This document shows, one piece after another, positions 1 through 7,314 of a stretch of 30,880 bases of DNA (position 1 is its first letter; each line of letters opens with the position of its first letter). Made by a program: the position numbers and the translations under genes. The notes beneath the pieces were generated by a model. The model saw only the letters and a program-made list of their open reading frames with translations. It had not been told where the DNA came from and made no database searches. The DNA lies in the NCBI GenBank assembly GCA_038198445.1, contig JBBPZZ010000126.1, forward strand, positions 1-30,880, given 5' to 3'. Source of the stretch: JACDDK01 sp038198445 (GTDB lineage: Bacteria > Actinomycetota > Rubrobacteria > Rubrobacterales > Rubrobacteraceae).

Positions 1-21
1 CTAATATAGAATAGCGCCTTG

Positions 22-27
22 TATACA
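22..27 (+). promoter_or_regulatory. possible -10 element for a leaderless M20 peptidase mRNA
   Basis: TATACA lies 8 nt before the ATG at 36, and no ribosome binding site precedes that ATG. The same arrangement recurs before murI and corA. A second -10-like hexamer, TAGAAT, is at 7-12. Any -35 box for TATACA would fall at or before the window edge, so this cannot be completed. Confidence 0.35.
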
Positions 28-35
28 TTGGGCCG

Positions 36-1196
36 ATGACGCGACGGTCCTCGATAACGAGACGGAGGCTCGCGCTGGCGGTAACGACGAAGGGTATCGA
101 AGTTTACGCGTTGACCCGGCGTCTCGTGCGCTACAAATCGTACACGCCGGGTGTTTCGCAATCGGCGATAGACTTCATCAACGGCTGGTTCGAGGCGCGG
201 GGGTTGGAGCCTGTTCGATACCAGGGAGCCGGGCAGCGCGGGGAGTTGACTTCGCTCGTGGTGAAGGTCGGTTCTGGTAGCCCGAAGATTTTGCTGCACG
301 GGCATGTCGACGTGGTGCCTGGGGAGGAGTGGCAGTTCGAGCCTCAGGAGGAGGATGGTGAACTCTACGGGCGCGGCGTCTACGATATGAAGGGCGCGCT
401 TGCTGCGATGATGTATGCTGTCTTGGATCTCCAGGAGGCGGGATGCGAGTGCGCGGTCGAGCTTCTCATCGTCCCGGACGAGGAGCATGAATACGGTGGG
501 CCGACGGGCGCGGAAGTCCTGATCGGTAACGGCCACGTGGGAGACTTCCTCATAACGGGCGAGCCCACGGACTTCCACATCGGGACGCAGGCGAAGGGTG
601 TGTTGGACCTCCGCATCACGCTTCTCGGAAAGAGCGCCCACGGTTCGCGTCCCTGGCTCGGCAAGAACGCCGCGCTGATGGCCTACGAACATTACCGTCA
701 CGTCGCGGAGCTACCCTTCGCCAACGAGCGCAGTGAACTTTTCCCGTATCCGAGCATCAACCTGGCGCGTATCATCGGGGGCGACGTCATAAACCGCGTC
801 CCGGACCGCTGCGCCTACGACCTGGATATCCGCTACCTCCCGAACCAGGACCCGAAGGAGATAACGCGTCAGATCCAATCCATAGACCTCCCCGCCGAGG
901 TCGAAGTTCTGTTCTCCCGCGAACCAACCTATGTCTCCCGAAGGAACCCATACGTGAAAGCTCTTGGCGAGGTCGCCGCCCGTCACTTCCACGGCAACCC
1001 CGTCGGGGTGGGACGCCACGGCGCCTCCGACATAGTCTATTTCCAGCGGGCCGGAGTCCCCGGCGTCGAGTTTGGACCCATCGGCGGTGGACACCACGGG
1101 CCGAGGGAGTACGTCGTAACCGAGTCGCTCGAAACCTACCGGCAGATGCTCGTCCAGTTCGTTCAAATCCTCGGACGCAACGGGAAGAGCGCTTAG
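36..1196 (+). CDS. M20 family zinc metallopeptidase (ArgE/DapE/carboxypeptidase type)
   Basis: This is a 386-residue dizinc amidohydrolase of the M20 family, which removes acyl groups or C-terminal residues from amino acids and short peptides in the cytoplasm. The metal-site signature is clear: HGHVDVVPG (His90, Asp92), YGRGVYDMKG (Asp117), the catalytic and metal Glu pair in PDEEHEYGG (Glu149, Glu150), GEPTDF (Glu176), and a His-rich GGGHHGP near residue 350. The dimerisation domain contains KSAHGSRP (His202). The family signature does not separate acetylornithine deacetylase from succinyl-diaminopimelate desuccinylase or a dipeptidase, so no symbol is given. The first 25 residues are very basic and atypical. 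An internal TTG at 111 would give a more usual N terminus, but a -10-like box 8 nt before ATG 36 fits a leaderless start there. The gene is convergent with the flavoprotein gene downstream. Confidence 0.85.
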   Translation: MTRRSSITRRRLALAVTTKGIEVYALTRRLVRYKSYTPGVSQSAIDFINGWFEARGLEPVRYQGAGQRGELTSLVVKVGSGSPKILLHGHVDVVPGEEWQFEPQEEDGELYGRGVYDMKGALAAMMYAVLDLQEAGCECAVELLIVPDEEHEYGGPTGAEVLIGNGHVGDFLITGEPTDFHIGTQAKGVLDLRITLLGKSAHGSRPWLGKNAALMAYEHYRHVAELPFANERSELFPYPSINLARIIGGDVINRVPDRCAYDLDIRYLPNQDPKEITRQIQSIDLPAEVEVLFSREPTYVSRRNPYVKALGEVAARHFHGNPVGVGRHGASDIVYFQRAGVPGVEFGPIGGGHHGPREYVVTESLETYRQMLVQFVQILGRNGKSA

Positions 1197-1210
1197 CGGA
1201 CTTTCCCGTT
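1179..1210. terminator. inverted repeat between convergent genes, possible bidirectional terminator
   Basis: AACGGGAA at 1179-1186 is perfectly complementary to TTCCCGTT at 1203-1210, with a 16-nt loop holding the M20 stop codon. It sits just at the junction of two convergent genes, where a shared terminator is expected. No T-run follows on either strand, so it is not a classical intrinsic terminator. Confidence 0.35.
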
Positions 1211-1227
1211 ACGACCTCTTGTACGCC

Positions 1228-2388
1228 TCACCTGCTCGATTCGGTTTCCTGAAAAGGTTCGGCTTCTCCCCGAGGCGGCTCGCCGCTCGCCATGCTCGGC
1301 TCGGCTTCGGCTTCGGCCTCTTCCTGGGATATAGCGCCGCCGGCAATGGCGACGATGCCGTTCTCTGTGGATGAGATCTCGCCTTCCAGGCTCGCCCAGA
1401 CGCCGACTGAGAAGCCCTCGTCTACGGGCTCTCCTATCTTCTGCTCGTACTCAACCTCGTCGCCCTCGGATACGAGCGGCGTCGCCGGTTTCAGAAGACC
1501 ACCGCCCAGAGGCAGGCTTACACCCGAGACCTTGCCGACCAGAGAGACTATGCCTTCTTTGGGAGGCTCTGTCTTTATGTCGGCGTACTCCTTGCCCTGC
1601 CTGCCTTTGGGGAGCAGGAAGAGGGAGTTGGTCATACGGCGTACGTAGGCGTCGCCCGATCCGATCGTCTCGATCGCCATGTCGTGCAGGTAAGGCCCGC
1701 CATCTGTAACCGAGAGGTGGCTTGAGTTCTCGACGTCCAGCCCCGCTATGCCCAGGATCTCGCTTACCGAGGCTCCTACCGGCGCCTCGTAGACCTTTAT
1801 GTCCACCTCCTCGCCGTAGACGGTGAAGAACTTCGTGGTGAGGGGCTTGCCGAGAAAGAGCGCTCTGTAGATGTTAAACAGGGTCTCCGAGTTGTTGACG
1901 ATCTTACCCACGTCCAGCGGCATCCCCGGACGCCTCATGCCGTCGGGGGTGTCAACGAACCGGGGGACCCTGGTGTCGGTCGAGTGCTTGATGAGGGTTT
2001 TCTCCTCGCCCAGGGCATACGTGTTGGGTACGTAGCGCACATCGAAGACGCCATCGCCTGAGTGCTCGGCGTAGTCGGCGAACCACTCACGGTCCTTCTC
2101 GTGGACGCTCAGGGAGACTTGCTCGAACCCGAAAATCGTCTTCATGGCCTCGAAGACCTGGAGGAACTCACCGAGGTGTTCTTTGTGCAGCAGCTTGTCT
2201 CCCCAGTAGCCGGGCTCACTCTCGGTGGCGTTCACAATCAGGTGTGGCTGGGGGGACTTATACTTGAAGTACGTCGGGAAGCCGCCGCCGCCCGCGCCGA
2301 CTATGCCGGCCTGGCGCATGATCTCCACGGCCTCCTCGACGCTCAGAGCCTTTACCTCTTCGAGGTTACGCTTCTTTATCTCGGCCAT
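1228..2388 (-). CDS. RnfC/PduS/NuoF-like SLBB flavoprotein lacking all Fe-S cysteines
   Basis: The protein has 386 residues in the order of a PduS/RnfC-type electron carrier. A Rossmann-like 51-kDa domain carries the glycine loop GIVGAGGGGFPT (28-39), equivalent to the FMN/NADH loop of NuoF. NATESEPG (53-60) matches the NuoF NADEGEPG and RnfC ECEP position. MPLDVGKIVNNSETL (156-170) is a typical family stretch. An SLBB domain follows at about 188-258, then a lipoyl-like barrel-sandwich domain at about 280-350, and an acidic Glu/Pro tail (355-386). I find no cysteine anywhere, so the two 4Fe-4S clusters usual in RnfC and PduS, and the N3 cluster of NuoF, cannot be present. It probably binds FMN and oxidises a nicotinamide or passes electrons to a ferredoxin; this is inferred from the fold. 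It follows the ferredoxin gene by 28 nt (ribosome binding site TAGGAG) and is divergent from nuoA-N. Other family assignments (PrdC-like) are possible. Confidence 0.75.
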   Translation of the reverse strand: MAEIKKRNLEEVKALSVEEAVEIMRQAGIVGAGGGGFPTYFKYKSPQPHLIVNATESEPGYWGDKLLHKEHLGEFLQVFEAMKTIFGFEQVSLSVHEKDREWFADYAEHSGDGVFDVRYVPNTYALGEEKTLIKHSTDTRVPRFVDTPDGMRRPGMPLDVGKIVNNSETLFNIYRALFLGKPLTTKFFTVYGEEVDIKVYEAPVGASVSEILGIAGLDVENSSHLSVTDGGPYLHDMAIETIGSGDAYVRRMTNSLFLLPKGRQGKEYADIKTEPPKEGIVSLVGKVSGVSLPLGGGLLKPATPLVSEGDEVEYEQKIGEPVDEGFSVGVWASLEGEISSTENGIVAIAGGAISQEEAEAEAEPSMASGEPPRGEAEPFQETESSR

Positions 2389-2416
2389 GATCCATCGCTC
2401 CTAAGGAGTTGTCCGG

Positions 2417-2680
2417 CTAGTTGATCTCGACACCCGGCGCGATCTCCGAATAATCGAACTCGGCGGCCTTTGTTGCGTAGCGCTGCATATCTTCGGGGAC
2501 CTCGTCTCCGGGGTAGATGGCCTCGACCGGGCACTCTGGCATGCACATGGAGCAGTCTATGCACTCCGCCGGGTTGATGATGAAGTGATCGTCAGCGTCG
2601 TAAATGCAGTCGACCGGACATGCCGTTACGCAGGCCGTGTTCTTCGTGCCGATACACGCTTCGGTTATGACGTAAGCCAT
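2417..2680 (-). CDS. fdxA: 7Fe (3Fe-4S/4Fe-4S) bacterial ferredoxin
   Basis: This 87-residue soluble electron carrier has the cysteine spacing of seven-iron ferredoxins such as Azotobacter FdI. Cys9, Cys17 and Cys50 fit the 3Fe-4S site, and Cys21, Cys40, Cys43 and Cys46 fit the 4Fe-4S site; an extra Cys25 corresponds to the free cysteine of FdI. The first site has seven residues between Cys9 and Cys17 instead of CxxCxxC, which is diagnostic. The acidic C terminus (EVPEDMQ..., SEIAPGVEIN) is usual. The start MAYVITEAC at 2680 is preceded by GAGGAGCGGTA; an upstream in-frame ATG at 2701 would include this ribosome binding site and is rejected. It leads a two-gene operon with the flavoprotein and is divergent from the nuo operon, suggesting a role as electron donor or acceptor near complex I. 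Confidence 0.93.
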   Translation of the reverse strand: MAYVITEACIGTKNTACVTACPVDCIYDADDHFIINPAECIDCSMCMPECPVEAIYPGDEVPEDMQRYATKAAEFDYSEIAPGVEIN

Positions 2681-2948
2681 TACCGCTCCTCCTCTGTACA
2701 TCCCCGTTTACCGCCGGTACCAACTTCCACCGCGAGTCCCGGTTCTGAGAATTCCCTGACGCAGGTTAGTCTAACAAACCAATGTCGATAAGATACACCC
2801 GTGTCCGGTGCAGTAGCGCGATAACCACTGCAGCGGCGAGGTCGGCGGTGGCTTGCAGATAAACGCTCTTTGCTACTCTTAGTAGCGCCTTGAAAGTTTT
2901 TCTGAACACGAGTATATTTCGGGTGTAATCCGGGAAGGGAGATTCGAT
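2681..2948. promoter_or_regulatory. divergent promoter region between fdxA and nuoA
   Basis: This gene-free stretch of about 270 bases separates the ferredoxin operon (minus) from the nuo operon (plus). The nuo side has the best promoter in the window: TTGAAA at 2890-2895, a 17-bp spacer, and TATATT at 2913-2918, followed by the ribosome binding site GGGAAGGGAG at 2932-2941 and TTG start at 2949. On the minus strand, TAGACT (plus-strand 2768-2773) inside the near-palindrome GTTAGTCTAAC could be a -10 for fdxA, but no convincing -35 accompanies it. No open reading frame here looks real. A shared control region would let the two operons be co-regulated. Confidence 0.6.
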
Positions 2949-3338
2949 TTGACGCTCGGTCTGCTTCAGCAGGATATGTCATACGGCGCGCTTTACTTGT
3001 ACGTCGGGCTTTTCCTGATTTTCGTATCTGGTTTCGTTGCGACCGTGCTTGTTCTGGCGCGGTTGATCTCGCCGAGCCGGCGTTCCCGGACGAAGGGTGA
3101 GATATACGAGACCGGAGAGTCGACTGTAACCGATCCGTGGCGTCCGTTCCCGGTCCGCTACTACGTATTCGCCCTGTTGTTCTTGATCTTCGACGTGGAG
3201 GCCGCGTTCCTCTATCCGTGGGCGGTTATCTACAAGAGCCTCGGCGTCTACGGCTTTGTCGAAATGGTCATCTTCGTCGTCATTCTGGCCGTGGGACTCA
3301 TCTATGCCTGGAAGAAGGGAGCCCTTGAATGGGTGTAA
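2949..3338 (+). CDS. nuoA: NADH-quinone oxidoreductase subunit A
   Basis: This is a 129-residue membrane subunit of complex I with three predicted transmembrane helices: about residues 12-36, 70-90 and 99-121. The loop between helices 1 and 2 has the family stretch YETGE (39-43), and the FLIFDVEAAFLYPW segment (about 77-90) is the classical NuoA/ND3 signature, with acidic residues in the membrane near the quinone channel. It sits at the junction of the quinone module and the membrane arm. The TTG start at 2949 is chosen because GGGAAGGGAG lies 7 nt upstream; an in-frame ATG at 2976 has no such site. First gene of an 11-gene nuo operon. Confidence 0.95.
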   Translation: MTLGLLQQDMSYGALYLYVGLFLIFVSGFVATVLVLARLISPSRRSRTKGEIYETGESTVTDPWRPFPVRYYVFALLFLIFDVEAAFLYPWAVIYKSLGVYGFVEMVIFVVILAVGLIYAWKKGALEWV

Positions 3339-4108
3339 TGCAGCAGTTCAACGAGCCGAACATAGTGACCACGAGCACGGACAAGCTCTTCAACTGGGCC
3401 CGCAAGAACTCGCTCTGGCCGTTGCAGTTCGGGCTCGCGTGCTGCGCCATCGAGATGATGTCCACCGGCATGGCTCATAACGACCTCGACCGCTTCGGGG
3501 CCGGTTTTTTTACCGCGTCGCCGCGTCAGGCGGACGTAATGATCGTCTCCGGCACCGTCTCGACCAAGATGGCCGAACGCATGACACGCCTCTACGAACA
3601 GATGCCCGAACCAAAGTGGGTAATAGCGATGGGGGCGTGCGCTATTTCCGGGGGGCCGTTCCTCGACGGCTATTCCGTGCTCATGGGCGCGGACCGCGTC
3701 ATTCCGGTCGACGTGTACGTGCCGGGTTGTCCGCCGCGGCCGGAGGCGCTCATCTTCGGCATCATGACGCTTCAGAAGAAGATAGAGCGGGATCAGCAGG
3801 TCGGTTACGAGAGGCCCCGTCCGGCGCTCGTGGACGACGAGGGCAACGTCATGGAGTACCTGCCCGAGCGGGAGTACACGGAGATCAGTGAGGGCAAGGC
3901 GCCCCGATTCACGGGCATAAAGCCCCTGCGGCGCACCTACGTCTTCGAGCGCAAGGGAATGCCGCCGAAGTCCATGACGGACGTCGGTTGGATCCCTCCG
4001 GAGACCAAGAAGAAGCTCAAGGAAGAAGAGAAAGCCCGCAAAGCCGCCGAGGCCGGTTCGGCCAACGGCAAGGCGGCGGAATCCGACGAGAAAAAAGAGG
4101 ACGCCTAG
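3329..4108 (+). CDS. nuoB: NADH-quinone oxidoreductase subunit B (N2 cluster subunit)
   Basis: This subunit holds the terminal N2 4Fe-4S cluster that passes electrons to quinone. The ligands are visible: the adjacent pair Cys38-Cys39 in FGLACCAIEM, Cys104 in MGACAISGG, and Cys134 in VPGCPPRPEAL. The core ends near residue 165, but the protein runs to 259. Residues about 165-215 form an extra segment, and about 217-259 form a highly charged Lys/Glu/Ala tail that looks disordered. Typical NuoB proteins are about 160-220 residues. ATG 3329 overlaps nuoA by 10 nt and has AAGGGAG 7 nt upstream; an alternative ATG at 3338 makes a TAATG overlap with the nuoA stop. The tail may be a docking arm; that is speculation. 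Confidence 0.95.
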   Translation: MGVMQQFNEPNIVTTSTDKLFNWARKNSLWPLQFGLACCAIEMMSTGMAHNDLDRFGAGFFTASPRQADVMIVSGTVSTKMAERMTRLYEQMPEPKWVIAMGACAISGGPFLDGYSVLMGADRVIPVDVYVPGCPPRPEALIFGIMTLQKKIERDQQVGYERPRPALVDDEGNVMEYLPEREYTEISEGKAPRFTGIKPLRRTYVFERKGMPPKSMTDVGWIPPETKKKLKEEEKARKAAEAGSANGKAAESDEKKEDA

Positions 4109-4109
4109 A

Positions 4110-4601
4110 GTGGCGGTGACGCTGCCCGAGGGGGATCTCCAGTCCCGCCTCCAGGGCTACCTGGACGGCTTCAATAACCGGCATGGCCTCGAAGAGTCGG
4201 CCGTGGAGGGCAACGTGGTCCGGGTCGTGACGAAGCCCGGCGCCGTGCCGGCGGTGCTCGCCACGGCGCGAGAGACGCTCGGCATCCTGCACCTCTCATT
4301 CATCACGGTCGTCGACCGCGAGGGCTCCTTCGAGTTAACCTACGAGTTGATGGATTTCCGGGGAGCGCGGGTGCGGGTGAAGACGGTCATAGAGGGGACG
4401 GAGCCCGTCATACCAACGGTTACCAGCATCTACCCGACGGCTAACTGGCATGAGCGGGAGGCTTACGACATGTTCGGGGTCGCGTTTGCGGGGCATCCAG
4501 ACCTGCGGCGGACGTACATGTGGCAGGACCACTTCGACCACCATCCGCTATTGAAGAGCTTTGAGATCAGTACCCGCCGCACCTTCGAGGGGTTGAGGTA
4601 A
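4110..4601 (+). CDS. nuoC: NADH-quinone oxidoreductase subunit C
   Basis: The product is a 163-residue hydrophilic subunit of the quinone-binding module, equivalent to the 30-kDa subunit of complex I. The family signature is clear in the second half: a TVTSIYPTANWHEREAYDMF stretch followed by GHPDLRRTYM and the DHFDHHPLLKSF ending, which packs against NuoD. It is not fused to nuoD, unlike in some gammaproteobacteria. The GTG start at 4110 follows the nuoB stop by one base, with AAGAGGA about 10 nt upstream. It has no cofactor and is structural in the family. Confidence 0.93.
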   Translation: MAVTLPEGDLQSRLQGYLDGFNNRHGLEESAVEGNVVRVVTKPGAVPAVLATARETLGILHLSFITVVDREGSFELTYELMDFRGARVRVKTVIEGTEPVIPTVTSIYPTANWHEREAYDMFGVAFAGHPDLRRTYMWQDHFDHHPLLKSFEISTRRTFEGLR

Positions 4602-4605
4602 AGAT

Positions 4606-5790
4606 ATGTTGAGCGAAGAACGCCGCGCCGAAGAGAGCGCCCTGACGCAGCCGGCGAGCGGCCGTCTCGTCAACCCGGACGTGCGCGACGAGTTTGGCTT
4701 AGAGACCATAGACATGAACATGGGGCCGCAGCACCCGGCGATGCACGGGCTCTTGCGGCTCATCCTGGAGCTTGACGGCGAGACCGTGGTGCGGTGCGAC
4801 CCTGTGATGGGCTACCTGCACCGCTGTCAGGAGAAGATCGCCGAGAACCGCATGTATCCGGCGGTCATCCCGCTAACCGACCGGCTCGACTACTTCGCCA
4901 ACATGTTCAACGAGCACGGCTACTGCCTGGCCGTCGAGGACCTGCTTGGCGTCGAGATACCGCCGAGGGCTGAGTACATCCGGGTCCTGATGTGCGAGCT
5001 AATGCGGCTTGCGAGCCACATCCCATCCATCGGGTTCCTGATGCTGGAGCTCGGGGCGTTCACGCCAATTCTGTACTCCTTCCGCGAGCGGGAGCGGATA
5101 CAGACTATCTTCGAGGCCGTTACCGGAGCGCGGATGATGTTCCACTACATCCGTCTCGGGGGCGTCAAGGCCGACCTGCCGGAAGACATACCTCAGAAGA
5201 TATGGGACTACATCGAGAGCCTGGAGGCCAACTTCCAGAGGGACTTCGTGGACCTGATCGCCGGGAATGAGATCTTTATATCCCGCACCCGGGGCGTCGG
5301 CAAGATGACCCAGGAGCAGGCCGTCGAGATGGGCCTTACCGGCCCGCCGCTCCGCTGTACGGGCGTGGACTTCGACATCCGGCGCGACTTCCCGTACAGC
5401 GTCTACCCGGAGCTCGAGTTCGACGTCATTACCGACACGGCTGGCGACGTGGAGGCTTCGTACAGGATTCGCATAGCTGAGTGCCTGCAGAGCATCAGGC
5501 TCATCAAGCAGTGCCTGGAGAAGATGCCGGAGGGTGAGGTCATGGGAGACATGGGCCGCCGCATCCGGCCCGCTGAAGGTGAAGGTTTCGGACGGGTCGA
5601 GAGCCCGCGCGGCGAGTACGCGGTACACGTCGTCTCCGACGGTTCGGACACGCCGTACCGGGTCCATTACCGCGACCCGAGCTTCTGCAACATGCAGCTC
5701 TTGCAGGAGGTCGTGCCGGGCCACTACCTGCCGGACATCATGCCGATCATGGGTCTCATCGACCCGGTTAGCGGCGGGTGGGACAAGTAG
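4606..5790 (+). CDS. nuoD: NADH-quinone oxidoreductase subunit D (49-kDa quinone-site subunit)
   Basis: This 394-residue subunit is the [NiFe]-hydrogenase-large-subunit-like protein that forms the quinone pocket with NuoB. It carries NMGPQHPAMHG (about 38-48), with the quinone-coordinating His region, GYLHRCQEKIAENR, LTDRLDYFANM, ELMRLASH and the RTRGVGKMTQEQA segment. It lacks the four Cys ligands of true hydrogenases, as expected. The C terminus reads DPVSGGWDK, where many homologues end in a GEVDR-like motif, a mild deviation. The ATG at 4606 follows the nuoC stop by 4 nt, and the ribosome binding site GAGGT overlaps the end of nuoC. The stop TAG overlaps the GTG start of nuoH by one base. 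Confidence 0.95.
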   Translation: MLSEERRAEESALTQPASGRLVNPDVRDEFGLETIDMNMGPQHPAMHGLLRLILELDGETVVRCDPVMGYLHRCQEKIAENRMYPAVIPLTDRLDYFANMFNEHGYCLAVEDLLGVEIPPRAEYIRVLMCELMRLASHIPSIGFLMLELGAFTPILYSFRERERIQTIFEAVTGARMMFHYIRLGGVKADLPEDIPQKIWDYIESLEANFQRDFVDLIAGNEIFISRTRGVGKMTQEQAVEMGLTGPPLRCTGVDFDIRRDFPYSVYPELEFDVITDTAGDVEASYRIRIAECLQSIRLIKQCLEKMPEGEVMGDMGRRIRPAEGEGFGRVESPRGEYAVHVVSDGSDTPYRVHYRDPSFCNMQLLQEVVPGHYLPDIMPIMGLIDPVSGGWDK

Positions 5791-6791
5791 TGAGCGCGGT
5801 CCTCCAATACCTGGACATGGAGCCACTGCGCTTCCTCATCTCCTTCGGGGCGGTCCTCTTCCTCGTGTTGAACCTGGCCGCCGTTTTGACGATGGCTGAG
5901 CGGAAAGTCGCGGGTTACATACAGCTACGGTACGGGCCGAACCGCGTTGGACCGCGCGGTCTCCTGCAGCCGTTGGCGGACGTGTTCAAGCTCTTTACGA
6001 AGGAGAATGTCTCTCCGGCCCGTTCGGACATATGGGTATTCCTGGCCGCTCCGATAGCCATGTTCATCCCTGCGGCGGCCGTGTGGCTCGTCGTTCCGTT
6101 CGCTCCGGGGGCGGTGGTCGCGGACCTGAACGTCGCGATCCTGTTCTTCGTGGCGATAACCTCCATCGGCGCGCTTGGCGTCGTCATGGCCGGATACGGG
6201 AGCCGTTCGACGTTCTCGCTGCTCGGCGCCTTGCGGGGCGCGGCGCAGATGATCTCCTACGAAGTGCCGCTTATCCTCAGTTTGCTCGGGGTCGTGATGC
6301 TGACGGGGAGCCTCTCGCTGGTTGACGTGGTGAACAACCAGGCGGGAGGGTTCTGGCACTGGCACTTCCTGCCGCAGCTCCCGATGTTCCTGGTGTTCTA
6401 CATCGCGGGGATTGCGGAGGTAAAGCGGGTACCGTTCGACCTGCCGGAGGGCGAGAGCGAGATCGTCGGCGGATTCATGGTCGAGTACTCGGGTATGACG
6501 TGGGCGCTGATCCAGGCCGCCGAGTTCGCCTCGATGGGCCTGATGTCGGCGATCACCGCGACGCTCTTCCTCGGAGGCTGGCAGCCGCCGTTTAGTTTCC
6601 TCGACCTCGGACACTTCAACTGGCTCTGGTTCGGTCTAAAGACGTCGCTCATCATGTTCACGTTCCAGTGGATAAGGTGGAGCGTGCCGCGTCTGAGGAT
6701 GGACCAGCTAATGGACTTCGGATGGAAGATACTCGTCCCGCTATGTCTCGTCTGGCTGTTCGTTACAGCCGGCGCGATGTTGATCTTTTAG
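5790..6791 (+). CDS. nuoH: NADH-quinone oxidoreductase subunit H
   Basis: This 333-residue membrane subunit (ND1) connects the quinone cavity to the proton-pumping arm and has about eight transmembrane helices. Signatures are AERKVAGYIQLRYGPNRVGP (about 35-54), which lines the quinone entry, and EVKRVPFDLPEGESEIVGGF (about 209-228), with the conserved acidic cluster of the E-channel. The GTG at 5790 is preferred because it makes a TAGTG overlap with the nuoD stop and has GGCGGGTGGGA upstream; the in-frame GTG at 5778 would add only four residues. In 14-gene operons nuoE, nuoF and nuoG would come directly before this gene, but here the nuoD-nuoH junction is seamless, so nothing has been lost recently by insertion or rearrangement that can be seen. 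Confidence 0.95.
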   Translation: MSAVLQYLDMEPLRFLISFGAVLFLVLNLAAVLTMAERKVAGYIQLRYGPNRVGPRGLLQPLADVFKLFTKENVSPARSDIWVFLAAPIAMFIPAAAVWLVVPFAPGAVVADLNVAILFFVAITSIGALGVVMAGYGSRSTFSLLGALRGAAQMISYEVPLILSLLGVVMLTGSLSLVDVVNNQAGGFWHWHFLPQLPMFLVFYIAGIAEVKRVPFDLPEGESEIVGGFMVEYSGMTWALIQAAEFASMGLMSAITATLFLGGWQPPFSFLDLGHFNWLWFGLKTSLIMFTFQWIRWSVPRLRMDQLMDFGWKILVPLCLVWLFVTAGAMLIF

Positions 6792-6804
6792 GAGGGCTGT
6801 TTAG

Positions 6805-7314
6805 ATGCCGCAGGTAGGACAGGGTGTACTGAAGGGGATGGGCATAACCCTAAGTCACCTCTTCAAGAAGAAGATCACGCGCATGTACCCCGAGTACAAG
6901 CGCGACCTCCCCGAACGCAGCCGGGGAATGCTGACCGTGGACATGGACCGCTGCATCGCGTGCCTTCAGTGCATGAGGATCTGCCCGGACCACTGCATAT
7001 CAATAGAGCAGACCAAACGCGACGCCGACGGCTCGGGCAAGGCGAAGCCCTACGCCATAGGGTTCGTCATCGACGACTCTCGTTGCATGTACTGCTCGCT
7101 GTGCGTCGAGGTCTGCCCGGTCAACTGCATCTACCACACCGAGGAGTTCGAGGCGCAGGCCTACAATCGCCTGGAGCTCGCCCGGCAGTTCGGCGAGCGG
7201 CCTGTCGACCCTACCGTCGACCCCAAACCAACCGTCAAGAAGAAGAAAAAGCCCACGGGGAAGCAAGCTCCCAAGACCGTAGAGCGCCCTCGGACCGGAG
7301 ACGAGGCGGCTTGA
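6805..7314 (+). CDS. nuoI: NADH-quinone oxidoreductase subunit I (2x 4Fe-4S)
   Basis: The product is a 169-residue peripheral subunit carrying clusters N6a and N6b that feed NuoB. Both motifs are intact: Cys50-Cys53-Cys56-Cys60 and Cys94-Cys97-Cys100-Cys104, each CxxCxxCxxxCP. In NuoEFG-less complexes this subunit is the entry point for electrons from ferredoxin or F420H2 proteins. After the core, residues about 134-169 form a Pro/Lys tail including KKKKKP (145-150), longer and more basic than usual. The ATG at 6805 has GGAGG 9 nt upstream. The stop TGA overlaps the TTG start of nuoJ. Confidence 0.95.
   Translation: MPQVGQGVLKGMGITLSHLFKKKITRMYPEYKRDLPERSRGMLTVDMDRCIACLQCMRICPDHCISIEQTKRDADGSGKAKPYAIGFVIDDSRCMYCSLCVEVCPVNCIYHTEEFEAQAYNRLELARQFGERPVDPTVDPKPTVKKKKKPTGKQAPKTVERPRTGDEAA

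Noticed and set aside
4999..5826. Long minus-strand frames opposite nuoD, nuoH, nuoL, secA and prfB (up to about 400 codons)
   Set aside because: They mirror strongly conserved genes in high-GC DNA, have low-complexity Arg/Asp/His-rich composition, and lack ribosome binding sites or family motifs.
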